From Flavobacteriales bacterium (GTDB lineage Bacteria; Bacteroidota; Bacteroidia; Flavobacteriales_F; PHOS-HE28): DNA of 64,000 nucleotides. The stretch covers positions 62,001 through 126,000 of the forward strand of contig JADKGB010000009.1 in assembly GCA_016717225.1 (NCBI GenBank), read 5' to 3'. The notes under the pieces were generated by a model. The model made no database searches, was not told where the DNA came from, and saw only the letters and a program-made list of their open reading frames with translations. Below, in pieces: positions 1-8,892 of this stretch (positions are counted from its first letter, which is position 1; every line of letters starts with the position of its first letter). A program made the translations under genes and the position numbers.

Positions 1-1267
1 GGAAGAGCATGGTGAATTCCGGTTCATAAACCGGTTCTGTGCCTTTTCGCTCATCCGTGATCACGTATTCATGTGTGATCTCCAACCCGGTCTTGCCGTC
101 AACGTAGTGTTCAGCGCTCCAGCCGTCGTAGAGCTGCTTGTCCACCTTGTTTCCTTTCATCACCTTGTAAGTGGCAGTGTAAACGGGTGAGCCGTCTTCA
201 CGTGTATCACTCATTTCACTATCCCAGAACTGGCCCGTCAGCAAGGGTCGGTCGCCATATTGTTCACGATTCAAATAGCTCAGCAGGTTGAACACGTTCT
301 CCGGATTGTTCTCGTCGATCGGTGGGTTCGCATTGCTGCGGATCACGATCAGCGCGTAGGTGCTGTACCCCACAAGGATCACACTTACACCCAGTATGAT
401 CGTGTTCAGGATCACCTTGCCATTGCGCTGGCTCCAAAGCAGGCCCCACACCACCAGGCCCAGTACCAGCATGCCGTACACGAAATTTCCCGTATTGAAC
501 GGCATACCCAGGTCATTCACGAAGAGCAGCTCGAATTTTCCCGCCATCTGCACTATTCCTGGAATGATGATGGCTTGGATAGCGCCCAGGATCAGCGCTG
601 AGATCACGAAAGTGTAAGCCACCCCAAGTGGCGTCACTTTGTACTTTTTGAAGTAGTACACAAAGGCGATAGCGGGAATGCACAGCAAATTCAGCAAGTG
701 AACGCCGATGCTGAGCCCCATCAAGTAGGCGATAAGAATGAGCCAGCGCGTATTGTGGGGTTGATCCGCCTCGCTTTCCCATTTCAAAATGGCCCAGAAC
801 ACGATCGCCGTAAAAAAGGAGGACATAGCATATACCTCCCCCTCTACGGCGCTGAACCAGAACGAATCACTCCAGGTGTAGGCGAGGGCTCCAACGATCC
901 CGCTACCGATCACCGCGATCAGTTTGCCTGCCGTCATTTCCTCATCACCATCGCGCGTAGCCAGTTTTTTGGCCATGTGCGTGATGCTCCAGAACAGGAA
1001 CAGGATGGTGAACGCACTGCACAAGGCGCTCAGCGTGTTTACCGCGGCTGGAACGTTCTCCGGGGAGACGAACGCACTGGATATCCGGGCAAGGATCATG
1101 AAAAGTGGCGCCCCTGGTGGGTGGCCAACCTCCACTTTGTAGGCTGTGGCTATGAATTCCCCGCAATCCCAGAAGCTTGCCGTGGGCTCAATAGTGGAGA
1201 TATACGTGTAGGCCGCCACCAGGAATACGAGCCATCCGGTGACGATGTTCAACTTCTTGAAATCCAT
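1..1267 (-). CDS. DUF2723 family membrane protein (N-terminal part)
   Basis: This open frame starts at the ATG complementary to 1265-1267 and runs off the left edge, so about 422 residues are visible and the C-terminus is missing. The N-terminus has a hydrophobic segment, then TIEPTASFWDCGEFIATAYK and VGHPPGAP, the hallmark first-loop motifs of the Bacteroidota DUF2723 family, which resembles GT-C fold protein O-mannosyltransferases. Several further hydrophobic segments follow (for example around residues 80-95, 115-130, 165-200 and 245-275), before a soluble stretch containing NREQYGDRPLLTGQFWDSE. In such proteins the acidic first-loop residues are thought to act in glycosyl transfer from a lipid-linked sugar. 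The substrate is unknown and function is inferred from the family only. Family assignment is confident; enzymatic activity is not. Confidence 0.88.
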   Translation of the reverse strand, partial: MDFKKLNIVTGWLVFLVAAYTYISTIEPTASFWDCGEFIATAYKVEVGHPPGAPLFMILARISSAFVSPENVPAAVNTLSALCSAFTILFLFWSITHMAKKLATRDGDEEMTAGKLIAVIGSGIVGALAYTWSDSFWFSAVEGEVYAMSSFFTAIVFWAILKWESEADQPHNTRWLILIAYLMGLSIGVHLLNLLCIPAIAFVYYFKKYKVTPLGVAYTFVISALILGAIQAIIIPGIVQMAGKFELLFVNDLGMPFNTGNFVYGMLVLGLVVWGLLWSQRNGKVILNTIILGVSVILVGYSTYALIVIRSNANPPIDENNPENVFNLLSYLNREQYGDRPLLTGQFWDSEMSDTREDGSPVYTATYKVMKGNKVDKQLYDGWSAEHYVDGKTGLEITHEYVITDERKGTEPVYEPEFTMLF

Positions 1268-1385
1268 GCTGGGGGTGTGGGTGCGAAGGAGCGCGAAAGT
1301 ACCCAAAGTCATTTGCCAGCACTTGGGGAACGGCGGTGTTGTGGATCTTTCTATTTTCGCGCCGCTTTTCCAAGGAAAGGCAGTC

Positions 1386-1461
1386 TGACCGATGGTGTAA
1401 CTGGCAACACGTCTGATTTTGGTTCAGAAGAGTCCAGGTTCGAGCCCTGGTCGGTCAACCA
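1386..1461 (+). tRNA. tRNA-Gln (anticodon UUG)
   Basis: A cloverleaf can be drawn by eye. The seven-base acceptor arm TGACCGA (1386-1392) pairs with TCGGTCA (1451-1457). The anticodon stem TCTGA/TCAGA encloses the loop TTTTGGT with anticodon TTG at 1419-1421, and the T arm carries GGTTCGAGCCC. A is the discriminator base and CCA at 1459-1461 is encoded in the DNA. It stands alone between the DUF2723 gene and an MtfA-like peptidase gene, both on the other strand. Confidence 0.95.
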
Positions 1462-1491
1462 ACAAGAGGGAGTTAACCCCGCGAGGCGGGA

Positions 1492-1591
1492 CGAGGCGGG
1501 TTCTTCAACCTGCGCCGGCCGGCGAAGTTTATCCGGGGCATGCGCGACCGGCCAGCGGGGCCATACCCGAGGCGGGGTCATTCAACCTGCG
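1492..1591 (+). repeat. Imperfect direct repeat pair behind tRNA-Gln
   Basis: Two near-identical copies of about 23 bases, sharing CGAGGCGGG and TTCAACCTGCG, lie at 1492-1514 and 1568-1591. A short GAGGCGGGAC echo lies at 1483. The spacer contains GC-rich inverted pieces (CCGGCCGG near 1516 and GACCGGCC near 1547). The rest of the 240-base gap up to 1702 shows no gene I can support. The arrangement could be a small repetitive element next to the tRNA, but no integrase or attachment site is visible. Confidence 0.4.
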
Positions 1592-1702
1592 GAACGCGCA
1601 AAGCCAGTAGCCTACGCCATTACACGATGAAGGAGGACCTGTTCGATCCCCTATAGCCTTACGAAATGTCGGTGCAGGGGTGTCGTCGCAGCTGGTCGCG
1701 CT

Positions 1703-2527
1703 TTATCGGTCCTGATGAGAGCTGGCCTTCATTTCGGCCGGATCCTGTCCGAGCAATTGCACCATGCATTCGTACAATTCCGGCAAAGCTGCTCGGTACA
1801 CAACTGGTTTTTCAAAGAAGTACTCCACGGCCACAGCAAAGAACTCGGCTTGGTCCGTGGCTGCATATTCCCTGAAGAAGCGATCCTCCCCGGCGCGGAT
1901 CCTGGCAGATTCGTCTTCGGCCAATTGCCGCCATTCCAGCAGAATTTTATCACTGAGAAAACCGGTTTCGACGTTGGGTATCCTGTTCTCGAACCAGAGC
2001 GCATGCGCCATTTCGTGCAGACCCACATTTCGGGCATCGGTTGGTTCAGCATACCCCTGCAGAAAGTGTTTCCAAGAGATCGCGATCACCCGCATGCCCG
2101 GGTTCACTTCGCCCAGGTGAAGGTGGCTTTGTGGTCGGTTCCGGTATTGGTCCGGGTACACGACAATGCGTGAAAAATGCATCAGCAGCAGTGGCTCCAG
2201 GCCGAAGGTTACCTGCACTGCCGAACCCGCGAGCATCAGTTTCATTTCACGGGTCACTTCGATCCCGCGACCATGGAACTCCTTGTCGTTGATGAAGTCC
2301 GTTACCCGTTGATCGAATTCGCGTCTTGCTGTTCGGTCGAGTTGTGCGTAGTAGGGTAAACAACGGGATAGCACGATCCTGTCGCTTTCACGAACCGAAA
2401 TACTGCCCTTCAACAGAGCTCCGACAGCGTTCATGGCTCGTGCAGCGATGAAGACCAGGACAACTGCCGCGAAAAAGGCTGTTACGCCAAGCCCACCATC
2501 CAACGCTATCGCCAAACAGACGTTCAC
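1703..2527 (-). CDS. MtfA-like zinc metallopeptidase (M90 family)
   Basis: The protein has an N-terminal hydrophobic segment followed by a soluble domain with the zinc-binding HExxH motif in GLHEMAHALWFEN, and a downstream AEFFAVAVEYFF stretch that fits the third-ligand glutamate region of MtfA-type (M90) peptidases. In E. coli MtfA acts on the Mlc repressor; in Bacteroidota the substrate is unknown. I chose the GTG at 2527, whose GTGA overlaps the stop of the upstream gene by four bases, a normal coupled arrangement. An ATG at 2611 would make an 88-base overlap. The predicted product is 274 residues with one membrane anchor near the N-terminus. The two genes probably form one transcript reading leftward. 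Confidence 0.82.
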   Translation of the reverse strand: MNVCLAIALDGGLGVTAFFAAVVLVFIAARAMNAVGALLKGSISVRESDRIVLSRCLPYYAQLDRTARREFDQRVTDFINDKEFHGRGIEVTREMKLMLAGSAVQVTFGLEPLLLMHFSRIVVYPDQYRNRPQSHLHLGEVNPGMRVIAISWKHFLQGYAEPTDARNVGLHEMAHALWFENRIPNVETGFLSDKILLEWRQLAEDESARIRAGEDRFFREYAATDQAEFFAVAVEYFFEKPVVYRAALPELYECMVQLLGQDPAEMKASSHQDR

Positions 2528-3138
2528 TCCAAGCTGATATGCTTCATCAAGAGAAACATATCGCGGTGATAGTAGGCATCGAAGTGTCGTTCGATATCTG
2601 GGAACATGCACTTGGTGTGGTCGATGACTTGGCCATGCTGATCCGTGAGAGTGGCGTATTCCATGATCGATTCACCGATCGGGTGGAAATAGATGTAGCG
2701 CGTTTCAATGGCGATACTGTCCGTGCATTGGCTCTTCGCCCATTTCATCGTCCACGAGACAGCAACCGAATGCCCGTCGGGATCGAAGTAGTGACAAGCG
2801 CTTTCCACCACACCCGGATAGGTGCTCCGTAAAAAAGTGCCGACTCCGGCAACAGTGCCGTCGGTGTTCACATAGATCTCGTGGCGCTCTGCGGGTTCGC
2901 CTACTACCGCCGAATCGGGAAGCAATAGGACGGCGTTTTCCTTGTCCACGTAAGTAAGGAACACAGCGCGGATCGGGGCTTTGTCAACATCGGCCATACG
3001 CTGCTCGATCCCCATGATCACCGCTGCTGTATCGAAGCCTTGCGCGGATGCGGATGAAATCCAACCTGATCCAGGAGTGAGCGCAGCGAAAAGGATGGTC
3101 CGTGCGCAAATGCGGGGAATGGATGAGCATGTCGGCAT
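2524..3138 (-). CDS. Secreted protein of unknown function
   Basis: The frame extends upstream to 3231, but the ATG at 3138 gives a better start. It is followed by a basic stretch, a hydrophobic stretch and an Ala-X-Ala type cleavage region (ISSASAQ), as in a signal peptide, and the mature protein begins near GFDTAAV. About 204 residues are predicted. I recognise no catalytic motif; the mature part is mixed alpha/beta, with EIYVNTDGTVAGVGTFLR near the middle. It is upstream of, and overlaps by four bases, the MtfA-like peptidase gene, and is divergent from the M48 peptidase gene, so it may be exported and processed with them. Function unknown. Confidence 0.6.
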   Translation of the reverse strand: MPTCSSIPRICARTILFAALTPGSGWISSASAQGFDTAAVIMGIEQRMADVDKAPIRAVFLTYVDKENAVLLLPDSAVVGEPAERHEIYVNTDGTVAGVGTFLRSTYPGVVESACHYFDPDGHSVAVSWTMKWAKSQCTDSIAIETRYIYFHPIGESIMEYATLTDQHGQVIDHTKCMFPDIERHFDAYYHRDMFLLMKHISLE

Positions 3139-3222
3139 AGCGCGAAGTAATGATACTCCGCCCACTTGAGGGTACGACATACGGCTCTGGGTAATTTCGC
3201 CCAGCACCCCTCCATACGTTCC

Positions 3223-4296
3223 ATGCCACAACCCGTTCCAGTTACTTATTACGGAGATGATGCTTCAAAACCCGAAGAGGCTACTGCACAGTGGACGGAA
3301 CTTGGCCGGATCCAAGTTGTGTTGCGCGACCGAACGGAGGAATGGAGCGTATACGGGATCGGCTTCGCATGGGAATTGAGTGCCGGTGCATTGCGCGTGA
3401 TGCATGGCGATCCGAGGCATTCCGTGATCATTCGCGATAGCCTCGCGATACGGGCATGGACCGCTCATTTCAAGGCGCAGAAATTGAAGCAGGGTTCTGA
3501 AGACCGTGTGCCATGGATCCTTGGTATTCCAATGATGCTCCCAATGGGCTTCATTGCAGTATGCATAGCAGCCTACCTGTGGCTCTTGCCTTATGTGAGC
3601 GAGCGCTTGGCAATGGCCCTTCCACCGGAAACGGATGTGCGTATCGGCGATGCGATGTTCGAGAACATGGCAACCACGCTAGCGATCGACTCTCCCCTTT
3701 CCGAAACGCTCCAAGCGTTCGCCGACCGCCTGACGATCTCACCGTCTTACAAACTGAAGTTGCATGTGGTAAAGGATGATCAGGTGAACGCCTTCGCGAT
3801 GCCGGGTGGGCACATCGTGGTTTACACAGGCATACTCGATAAGATGAAGGAGCCGGGCGAGTTGGCGGCCTTGCTGGCGCATGAAGGCACACACGTGGAG
3901 AAGCGCCACAGCACACGAGGCTTGGCCCGTGACCTGTCCGGAAGTTTGTTCCTCTCGCTTGTTCTTGGCGACATCGGGGATGTGGTTGGAATAGCCGCGA
4001 AGAAGGGCGATGAATTGCGTGGGCTCAACTATTCGCGGGACCTGGAAACCGAGGCCGATACTGTCGGCATCCGCCGCATGTACGCGAGTGGCGTTCATCC
4101 GATCGGTATGGTGAAATTGCTTCGACTTTTGGAACGTGAAGCACAGGATATGCCGGAAGGCATGTCGTTCCTGAGCTCGCACCCGCTCACGAAGGATCGC
4201 ATCGCTACAGCGAGCAACAAGGCTGCCGAACTCGATGCTATGACTTCCGTCTTGCCTGGTTTGGACAGCCTATTCCAGATATTGAAGCAGCCCTGA
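3223..4296 (+). CDS. M48 family metallopeptidase with N-terminal membrane anchor
   Basis: This is a predicted zinc endopeptidase of the M48 (HtpX/BepA/Oma1-like) group. About 130 N-terminal residues form a small domain, followed by one strong transmembrane segment (IPMMLPMGFIAVCIAAYLWL). The peptidase domain contains the zinc motif in LLAHEGTHVEKRHS and the third ligand in DLETEADTVGIRRM, and the substrate-groove sequence FAMPGGHIVVYTGIL precedes the zinc site as in other family members. The start at 3223 (MPQPVPVTYYGD) is preferred over 3166 because it lies clear of the divergent neighbour and begins the recognisable domain. Length is about 357 residues. Its likely role is protein quality control at the membrane, by family analogy. 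Confidence 0.88.
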   Translation: MPQPVPVTYYGDDASKPEEATAQWTELGRIQVVLRDRTEEWSVYGIGFAWELSAGALRVMHGDPRHSVIIRDSLAIRAWTAHFKAQKLKQGSEDRVPWILGIPMMLPMGFIAVCIAAYLWLLPYVSERLAMALPPETDVRIGDAMFENMATTLAIDSPLSETLQAFADRLTISPSYKLKLHVVKDDQVNAFAMPGGHIVVYTGILDKMKEPGELAALLAHEGTHVEKRHSTRGLARDLSGSLFLSLVLGDIGDVVGIAAKKGDELRGLNYSRDLETEADTVGIRRMYASGVHPIGMVKLLRLLEREAQDMPEGMSFLSSHPLTKDRIATASNKAAELDAMTSVLPGLDSLFQILKQP

Positions 4297-4298
4297 TC

Positions 4299-6041
4299 CT
4301 ACACGGACCGGATCCCCAGTTCCTTCAATTGGATGTCGTCGATCCGGCTCGGCGCATCGATCATCACATCACTTCCCGCGTTGTTCTTCGGGAAGGCAAT
4401 GAACTCGCGGATGTCACTGCGGCCGCCGAAGAGGCTTACCCAACGATCGAAACCGAACGCTGCCCCACCGTGCGGAGGTGCGCCGAACTCGAATGCGTCG
4501 AGCAGGAATCCGAACTTGTAACGCGCGTCCTCATCCGTGAAGCCGAGCACGCGGAACATCGCCTCCTGCATGCTGCGGTCGTGGATGCGGATGCTGCCGC
4601 CGCCGATCTCTGTGCCGTTGATCACCAGGTCGTATGCGTTCGCTTTCACCGCACCGGGGTCGCTTTCCAAAAGATGCGCGTGCTCCGGTATCGGTGAGGT
4701 GAACGGATGGTGCATGGCGTGCCAACGACCGCTCGCCTCATCCTTTTCCAACAGCGGAAAGTCAACGACCCACAGCGGCTTGAAATTCCATGGATCGCGC
4801 AAGCCCAATGCATCGCCAAGGTGCAGGCGCAGTTCGTTGAGTGCCTTGCGTGTTTTGTCTGCGCCACCGGCCATGATGCAGAGCAGGTCGCCTTGCTTCA
4901 TGCCGAAGTGTGTGGCCCACTGCTGCAGTTGCTCAGGTCCGTAGAACTTGTCCACCGTGCTCTTCAAGCCTTCATCGGTCCACTTCACGAACACGATTCC
5001 CGTGGCGCCGACCTGCGGACGTTTCACGAAGTCGATCAGCGCGTCGGTCTGCTTGCGGCTCCAGCTGGCGCATCCTTCCGCGTTGATGCCGACCACGAGT
5101 TCAGCGTCGTCGAACACCTTGAACCCCTTGCCTTTTGCGAGATCGTTCAGTTCGATGAATTTCATTCCGAAGCGAAGGTCCGGCTTGTCGCAGCCATAAT
5201 CGCGCATGGCCTCATCGTAGCTCATGCGCAGGAAGGGCTCGTTGAACTCCTTGTTCAGTATGGTCGTGAACAAATGCTTCGCCATACCCTCGAACGCCTG
5301 CAGAATATCCTCGCGTTCCACGAAAGCCATCTCGCAGTCGATCTGTGTGAATTCCGGCTGGCGATCCGCGCGCAGGTCCTCATCGCGGAAGCACTTCACG
5401 ATCTGGAAGTAGCGATCGATACCCGCCACCATCAGCAACTGCTTGAACGTTTGAGGGCTTTGCGGCAGCGCGTAGAACTCACCTTGGTTCATCCGGCTGG
5501 GCACCACGAAATCGCGCGCGCCTTCGGGTGTGCTCTTGATCAGTACGGGCGTTTCCACCTCCAGGAAGTTCTGCGCGCTGAGGTAGTTGCGCACTTCGAT
5601 GGCCATGCGATGCCGAAGTTCCAAGCCCTTGCGAACGTTGTTTCGGCGTAGGTCGAGGTAACGGTATTTCGCCCGCAGTTCCTCGCCGCCATCGGTCTCT
5701 TCCTCAATGGTGAAGGGTGGTGTCTTGGCTCCGTTCAGCACCTTCAACGAGGAGCAGAAGATCTCCACTTCTCCGGTGGGCAAATTGGCGTTCTTGCTCT
5801 TCCGCTCGATCACCTTGCCTGTGACTTGCACCACGAATTCGCGACCAAGGGAACGTGCCGTTTCCCGCAGCGTCGCATCACTGTCTGTGTTGAAGGTGAG
5901 CTGGGTGATGCCGTACCGGTCGCGCAGGTCCACGAAGGTCATGCCGCCCAGATCGCGGGTGCGCTGTACCCAACCGGCGAGGGTCACGGTCTTCGAAGCG
6001 TCGGAGAGGCGGAGTTCGCCACAGGTGTGGGTGCGGTACAT
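4299..6041 (-). CDS. aspS: Aspartyl-tRNA synthetase
   Basis: This class II aminoacyl-tRNA synthetase charges tRNA-Asp. The 580-residue product begins MYRTHTCGELRLSD with the N-terminal anticodon-binding OB fold (VTLAGWVQRTRDLGGMTFVD). The catalytic core follows, with FRDEDLRADRQPEFTQID (motif 2 region), the GAD insertion domain (residues about 300-410), GGGSIRIHD, and motif 3 in GGAAFGFDRW near the end. The open frame extends upstream to 6335, but the ATG at 6041 matches the family start and the extra 98 residues look non-native. Length and all motifs are normal for a bacterial AspRS. It is convergent with the M48 gene, with only two bases between stop codons. Confidence 0.97.
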   Translation of the reverse strand: MYRTHTCGELRLSDASKTVTLAGWVQRTRDLGGMTFVDLRDRYGITQLTFNTDSDATLRETARSLGREFVVQVTGKVIERKSKNANLPTGEVEIFCSSLKVLNGAKTPPFTIEEETDGGEELRAKYRYLDLRRNNVRKGLELRHRMAIEVRNYLSAQNFLEVETPVLIKSTPEGARDFVVPSRMNQGEFYALPQSPQTFKQLLMVAGIDRYFQIVKCFRDEDLRADRQPEFTQIDCEMAFVEREDILQAFEGMAKHLFTTILNKEFNEPFLRMSYDEAMRDYGCDKPDLRFGMKFIELNDLAKGKGFKVFDDAELVVGINAEGCASWSRKQTDALIDFVKRPQVGATGIVFVKWTDEGLKSTVDKFYGPEQLQQWATHFGMKQGDLLCIMAGGADKTRKALNELRLHLGDALGLRDPWNFKPLWVVDFPLLEKDEASGRWHAMHHPFTSPIPEHAHLLESDPGAVKANAYDLVINGTEIGGGSIRIHDRSMQEAMFRVLGFTDEDARYKFGFLLDAFEFGAPPHGGAAFGFDRWVSLFGGRSDIREFIAFPKNNAGSDVMIDAPSRIDDIQLKELGIRSV

Positions 6042-6168
6042 CAGGTCTGTGAAAAGAGGCGCGAATTTATCCGAAGTGGGCGCGTGGCCGGTTTTCGATC
6101 GCGCATCGGGTGGTCCAGATGGCCAAACCCGGGCGCACACCACCCGCATTCGCTCCCACGTTACATTC

Positions 6169-6819
6169 GTGCGACCTGCAAGCGAATTGAATACCGTTCT
6201 CGCCATATCGCTATCCCTGCTCGGGCTCTGTCCCTCTGGAACGGCTGTGCCATCTCCCGAGGAGGTGCGGACATCAGAGCGTGCGGATGAGTTGTACGTG
6301 GAATGCGGATTGAACGGCCTATTGGATGCATCCACGTTTCGTTCCGCCTACGCGAGTGTGGTGCGGCACCATGCTTCATCGCATATCCTGGCCGTAGCGG
6401 ATATGACCCGGCCTTCAACTGAGAAGCGATTGTACATCATCGATCTCGCTTCCAGAAAGCTCCTCTTCAGGACATGGGTGGCGCACGGCCGCAACAGTGG
6501 TGACCTGAATTGCACATCGGTTTCCAATACCGTGGGCTCGTTACAGACCAGCAAGGGCTTGTTCCGAGTGGAAGGTAAGATCATCAGCCCGAAGCACGGT
6601 GATGCGTTGTTGCTGCAGGGCCTTGATCCCGGTATTAATGACAAGGCCATGGAACGGGAGATCATCATGCATGGCGCGGAATATGTCAGTGCTGCGTTCA
6701 TTGAGGAACATGGCCGCTTGGGGCGCAGTTACGGTTGCCCTGCTGTACCTGTTGAATTGATGCCTCGGTTCATCGACCTGTTGGCGGACGGGGGCCTGCT
6801 ATACATCTACATGCACTGA
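6169..6819 (+). CDS. Murein L,D-transpeptidase catalytic domain protein (YkuD_2-like)
   Basis: The mature part carries the YkuD_2-type sequence: SASHILAVADMTRP-like strands, LYIIDLASRKLLFRTWVAHG, an N-S-x3-S-x-G substrate-side motif (SNTVGSLQTSKGLF) and the catalytic-looking HGAEYVS and GRLGRSYGCPAVP with a conserved cysteine. The family is expected to act on cell-wall peptide bridges in the periplasm. The longer open frame (from 5707) overlaps aspS and is not native. The best start is GTG 6169 or TTG 6187, each giving a hydrophobic signal peptide (TVLAISLSLLGLC), so the start is uncertain. It is followed at 59 bases by a second, YcbB-like L,D-transpeptidase, suggesting a shared cell-wall function. 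Confidence 0.78.
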   Translation: MRPASELNTVLAISLSLLGLCPSGTAVPSPEEVRTSERADELYVECGLNGLLDASTFRSAYASVVRHHASSHILAVADMTRPSTEKRLYIIDLASRKLLFRTWVAHGRNSGDLNCTSVSNTVGSLQTSKGLFRVEGKIISPKHGDALLLQGLDPGINDKAMEREIIMHGAEYVSAAFIEEHGRLGRSYGCPAVPVELMPRFIDLLADGGLLYIYMH

Positions 6820-6877
6820 TCAAGACCGGAGATGATCTTCAAGGCTGCTCGGTCAGGGGCAAGCCAGTTACATCAAT

Positions 6878-8563
6878 ATGCGCCTGCTAGCATTTCCGGT
6901 CTGCTTTTTCCTTCTGTGCCTGCTTGGTTGCGATGAAGCTCGAATTCCTGTTCCGCATACGATCTCCGAACGGGCGCAGGAGGTCGAGAAGGTCTTCGAA
7001 ACACCAATGGATTATTCCGATAAACACGTGGACAGTGCGGATGTCTTCGCTTATCTGGTAAACAACCCCTTTGCACAGGCTGATTCTACCACGATCATCG
7101 AATTCTACAGACGACGCGCGTTCCAGTATGCTTGGTTCTTGAATGATTCGTTGTCCATCGCCGCAGGCAATTTCCTGGACCTGGTGAATGCTACGGACAC
7201 TGTTCTGGGTAGTTCGCTTTTCGATCAGAACAAACTGCGAGACTTGGTCAACCTGCTCAGTGCCCAGGATAGCATTCCGGTTACGGATTCCTTGAGACAA
7301 GTTGTGGAGATAACACTTACAGCCCGGTTTTTCCAATTTGCTGATAAACGCTACGGCGGCTTTGTGAAACGTGACCTGCGCGAACTCGATTGGTATATCC
7401 CGCGCCGTAAGAAGAATGTGGATCAACTCCTCGATTCGCTCGTAGCGGGCAGGATGGACCTCTCGCCTTTGGAGCCTGTTCATCCGCAGTACAAGCTCCT
7501 CAAAGGGTTCTTGAAGCTCTACCGTACAATTGAGATGGAGGATACGCCTTCGCCGATCGTGATCCAGGATAGTTCATTGGAATTGGGTGATTCATCGGAC
7601 GTGATCGTTCATGTTCGGGATCGATTGGCGCAACTCGGCGACATCGCGCTGAATGACAGTAGCGGAGTGTTCGACTCCACACTCTTCATGGGTGTGCGTA
7701 GTTACCAACAGCGTTTTGGAATGAACAGTTCCGGGGTGTTGGATGCTGAAATGGTCGCGGAGCTGAACCGTCCTATCAAGGAGCGTGTGGAACAGATCCT
7801 TGTGAATATGGAGCGCTTGCGTTGGTTGGATCCCGATCCGCCGGCAGACTACATCCTTGTGAACATCCCGGAATATCGCATGCATGTGTTCGAGGGAGGG
7901 AAGCCTGCTTGGGATATGAAGGTGGTGGTAGGTGCAACGGCCACTCGGACTGTTGTCTTCAGTGGCGATCTATCGATGGTGGTTATGGCGCCGTATTGGA
8001 ATATCCCTCAGAGCATCATCAGAGCGGAGATCCTGCCGGCTTTGAAACGGAACGCGGCCTATTTGCGTCAAAAAAAAATGGAAGTGGTGAGAGGAGGGGT
8101 AGTCTCGGACCCTCGTAGGATAAGCTGGTCGAAATACACGAAAAGCGTCCCCTTCACGATCCGCCAGAAACCCGGTCCGCACAATGCACTTGGTCTGGTG
8201 AAGTTCCTTTTTCCGAACCAGCACAGCATCTATTTCCATGACACTCCGAGCAAGGGTGTTTTTGATGAAGAGAAGCGCGCATTCAGCCATGGTTGTATTC
8301 GATTAAGTGAGCCGGTCAAGCTCGCTGAATATCTGTTGCGCAACGATAGTGCGTGGACCAAAGCCTCGATCAAGGAAGCAATGCATGCGGATCAGGAGAC
8401 CATCGTAAAATTGGCTGATCCGGTGCCAGTGGTGATCGGCTACTTCACGGCCTGGGTTGATGCAGAGGGCCGTTTGAATTTCCGCGATGACATATACGGA
8501 CATGATGCGCGCTTGGCGAGCGAGCTGTTCGTCGACGAGGGAGTCGAACTCGTTGTTCAGTAG
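6878..8563 (+). CDS. YcbB-like L,D-transpeptidase lipoprotein
   Basis: The 561-residue product starts with a lipoprotein signal (LLCLLGC lipobox, cysteine about residue 18). An alpha-helical region follows, then a peptidoglycan-binding-like segment (VRSYQQRFGMNSSGVLDAEM, about residues 270-290), then a YkuD catalytic domain. The active-site motif is HGCIRLSEP near residue 471, containing the nucleophilic cysteine; VVVGATATRT and the SIYFHDTPSK strand precede it. The order scaffold, peptidoglycan binding, YkuD matches LdtD/YcbB proteins, which make 3-3 cross-links in peptidoglycan. Membrane anchoring to the periplasmic side is inferred from the lipobox. Probably co-transcribed with the preceding transpeptidase gene. 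Confidence 0.9.
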   Translation: MRLLAFPVCFFLLCLLGCDEARIPVPHTISERAQEVEKVFETPMDYSDKHVDSADVFAYLVNNPFAQADSTTIIEFYRRRAFQYAWFLNDSLSIAAGNFLDLVNATDTVLGSSLFDQNKLRDLVNLLSAQDSIPVTDSLRQVVEITLTARFFQFADKRYGGFVKRDLRELDWYIPRRKKNVDQLLDSLVAGRMDLSPLEPVHPQYKLLKGFLKLYRTIEMEDTPSPIVIQDSSLELGDSSDVIVHVRDRLAQLGDIALNDSSGVFDSTLFMGVRSYQQRFGMNSSGVLDAEMVAELNRPIKERVEQILVNMERLRWLDPDPPADYILVNIPEYRMHVFEGGKPAWDMKVVVGATATRTVVFSGDLSMVVMAPYWNIPQSIIRAEILPALKRNAAYLRQKKMEVVRGGVVSDPRRISWSKYTKSVPFTIRQKPGPHNALGLVKFLFPNQHSIYFHDTPSKGVFDEEKRAFSHGCIRLSEPVKLAEYLLRNDSAWTKASIKEAMHADQETIVKLADPVPVVIGYFTAWVDAEGRLNFRDDIYGHDARLASELFVDEGVELVVQ

Positions 8564-8575
8564 AAGTTGGACCCA

Positions 8576-8883
8576 GCCACGTTCATCATTGCCGTATCGG
8601 TGATAGCGGTATGGGCCTGCACCAAGCCGTTGTTCGACTATAGCGCCATCTGGCAATTGGTCATTAACACGCGTACCACGATCATCACTTTTCTCATCCA
8701 GCATACGCATATCTGGATCCAGAAGCCTTGTGGATCAAGCTGAATGAGCATATCCGTGCAATGGAACAGGCGAAAAACAGCCTGCTCGATCTGGATGAGA
8801 TGGACGACAAGGATCTGGACCGCATCCGCGGGGAGAGCGCGGTATTGGCTCAGAAGGATCGGGAGATCCGGGCTAGGGAGTGA
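8576..8883 (+). pseudogene. Low-affinity iron permease family remnant
   Basis: Directly behind the transpeptidase stop, the translation ATFIIAVSVIAVWACTKPLF, then WQLVINTRTTIITFLIQ, matches the core of the low-affinity iron permease family (PF04120). The 5' end is missing. After FLIQ there is a short deletion and a frame change near 8700-8720, and the second frame continues ALWIKLNEHIRAMEQAKN, LLDLDEMDDKDLDRIRGE and stops at 8883. The conserved C-terminal helix is therefore present but out of frame. It is either a decayed gene or an assembly scar, since the next 8 kb shows many similar breaks. Family recognition is good; a functional product is unlikely as written. Confidence 0.75.
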
Positions 8884-8892
8884 CTACATCGG

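Noticed and set aside
698..1630. 310-residue open frame on the plus strand over the tRNA
   Set aside because: It lies antisense to the DUF2723 gene and runs through tRNA-Gln; composition is arginine- and glycine-rich shadow sequence.
4707..5651. Long plus-strand frame opposite aspS
   Set aside because: Antisense shadow of a confident aspS gene with no family likeness.
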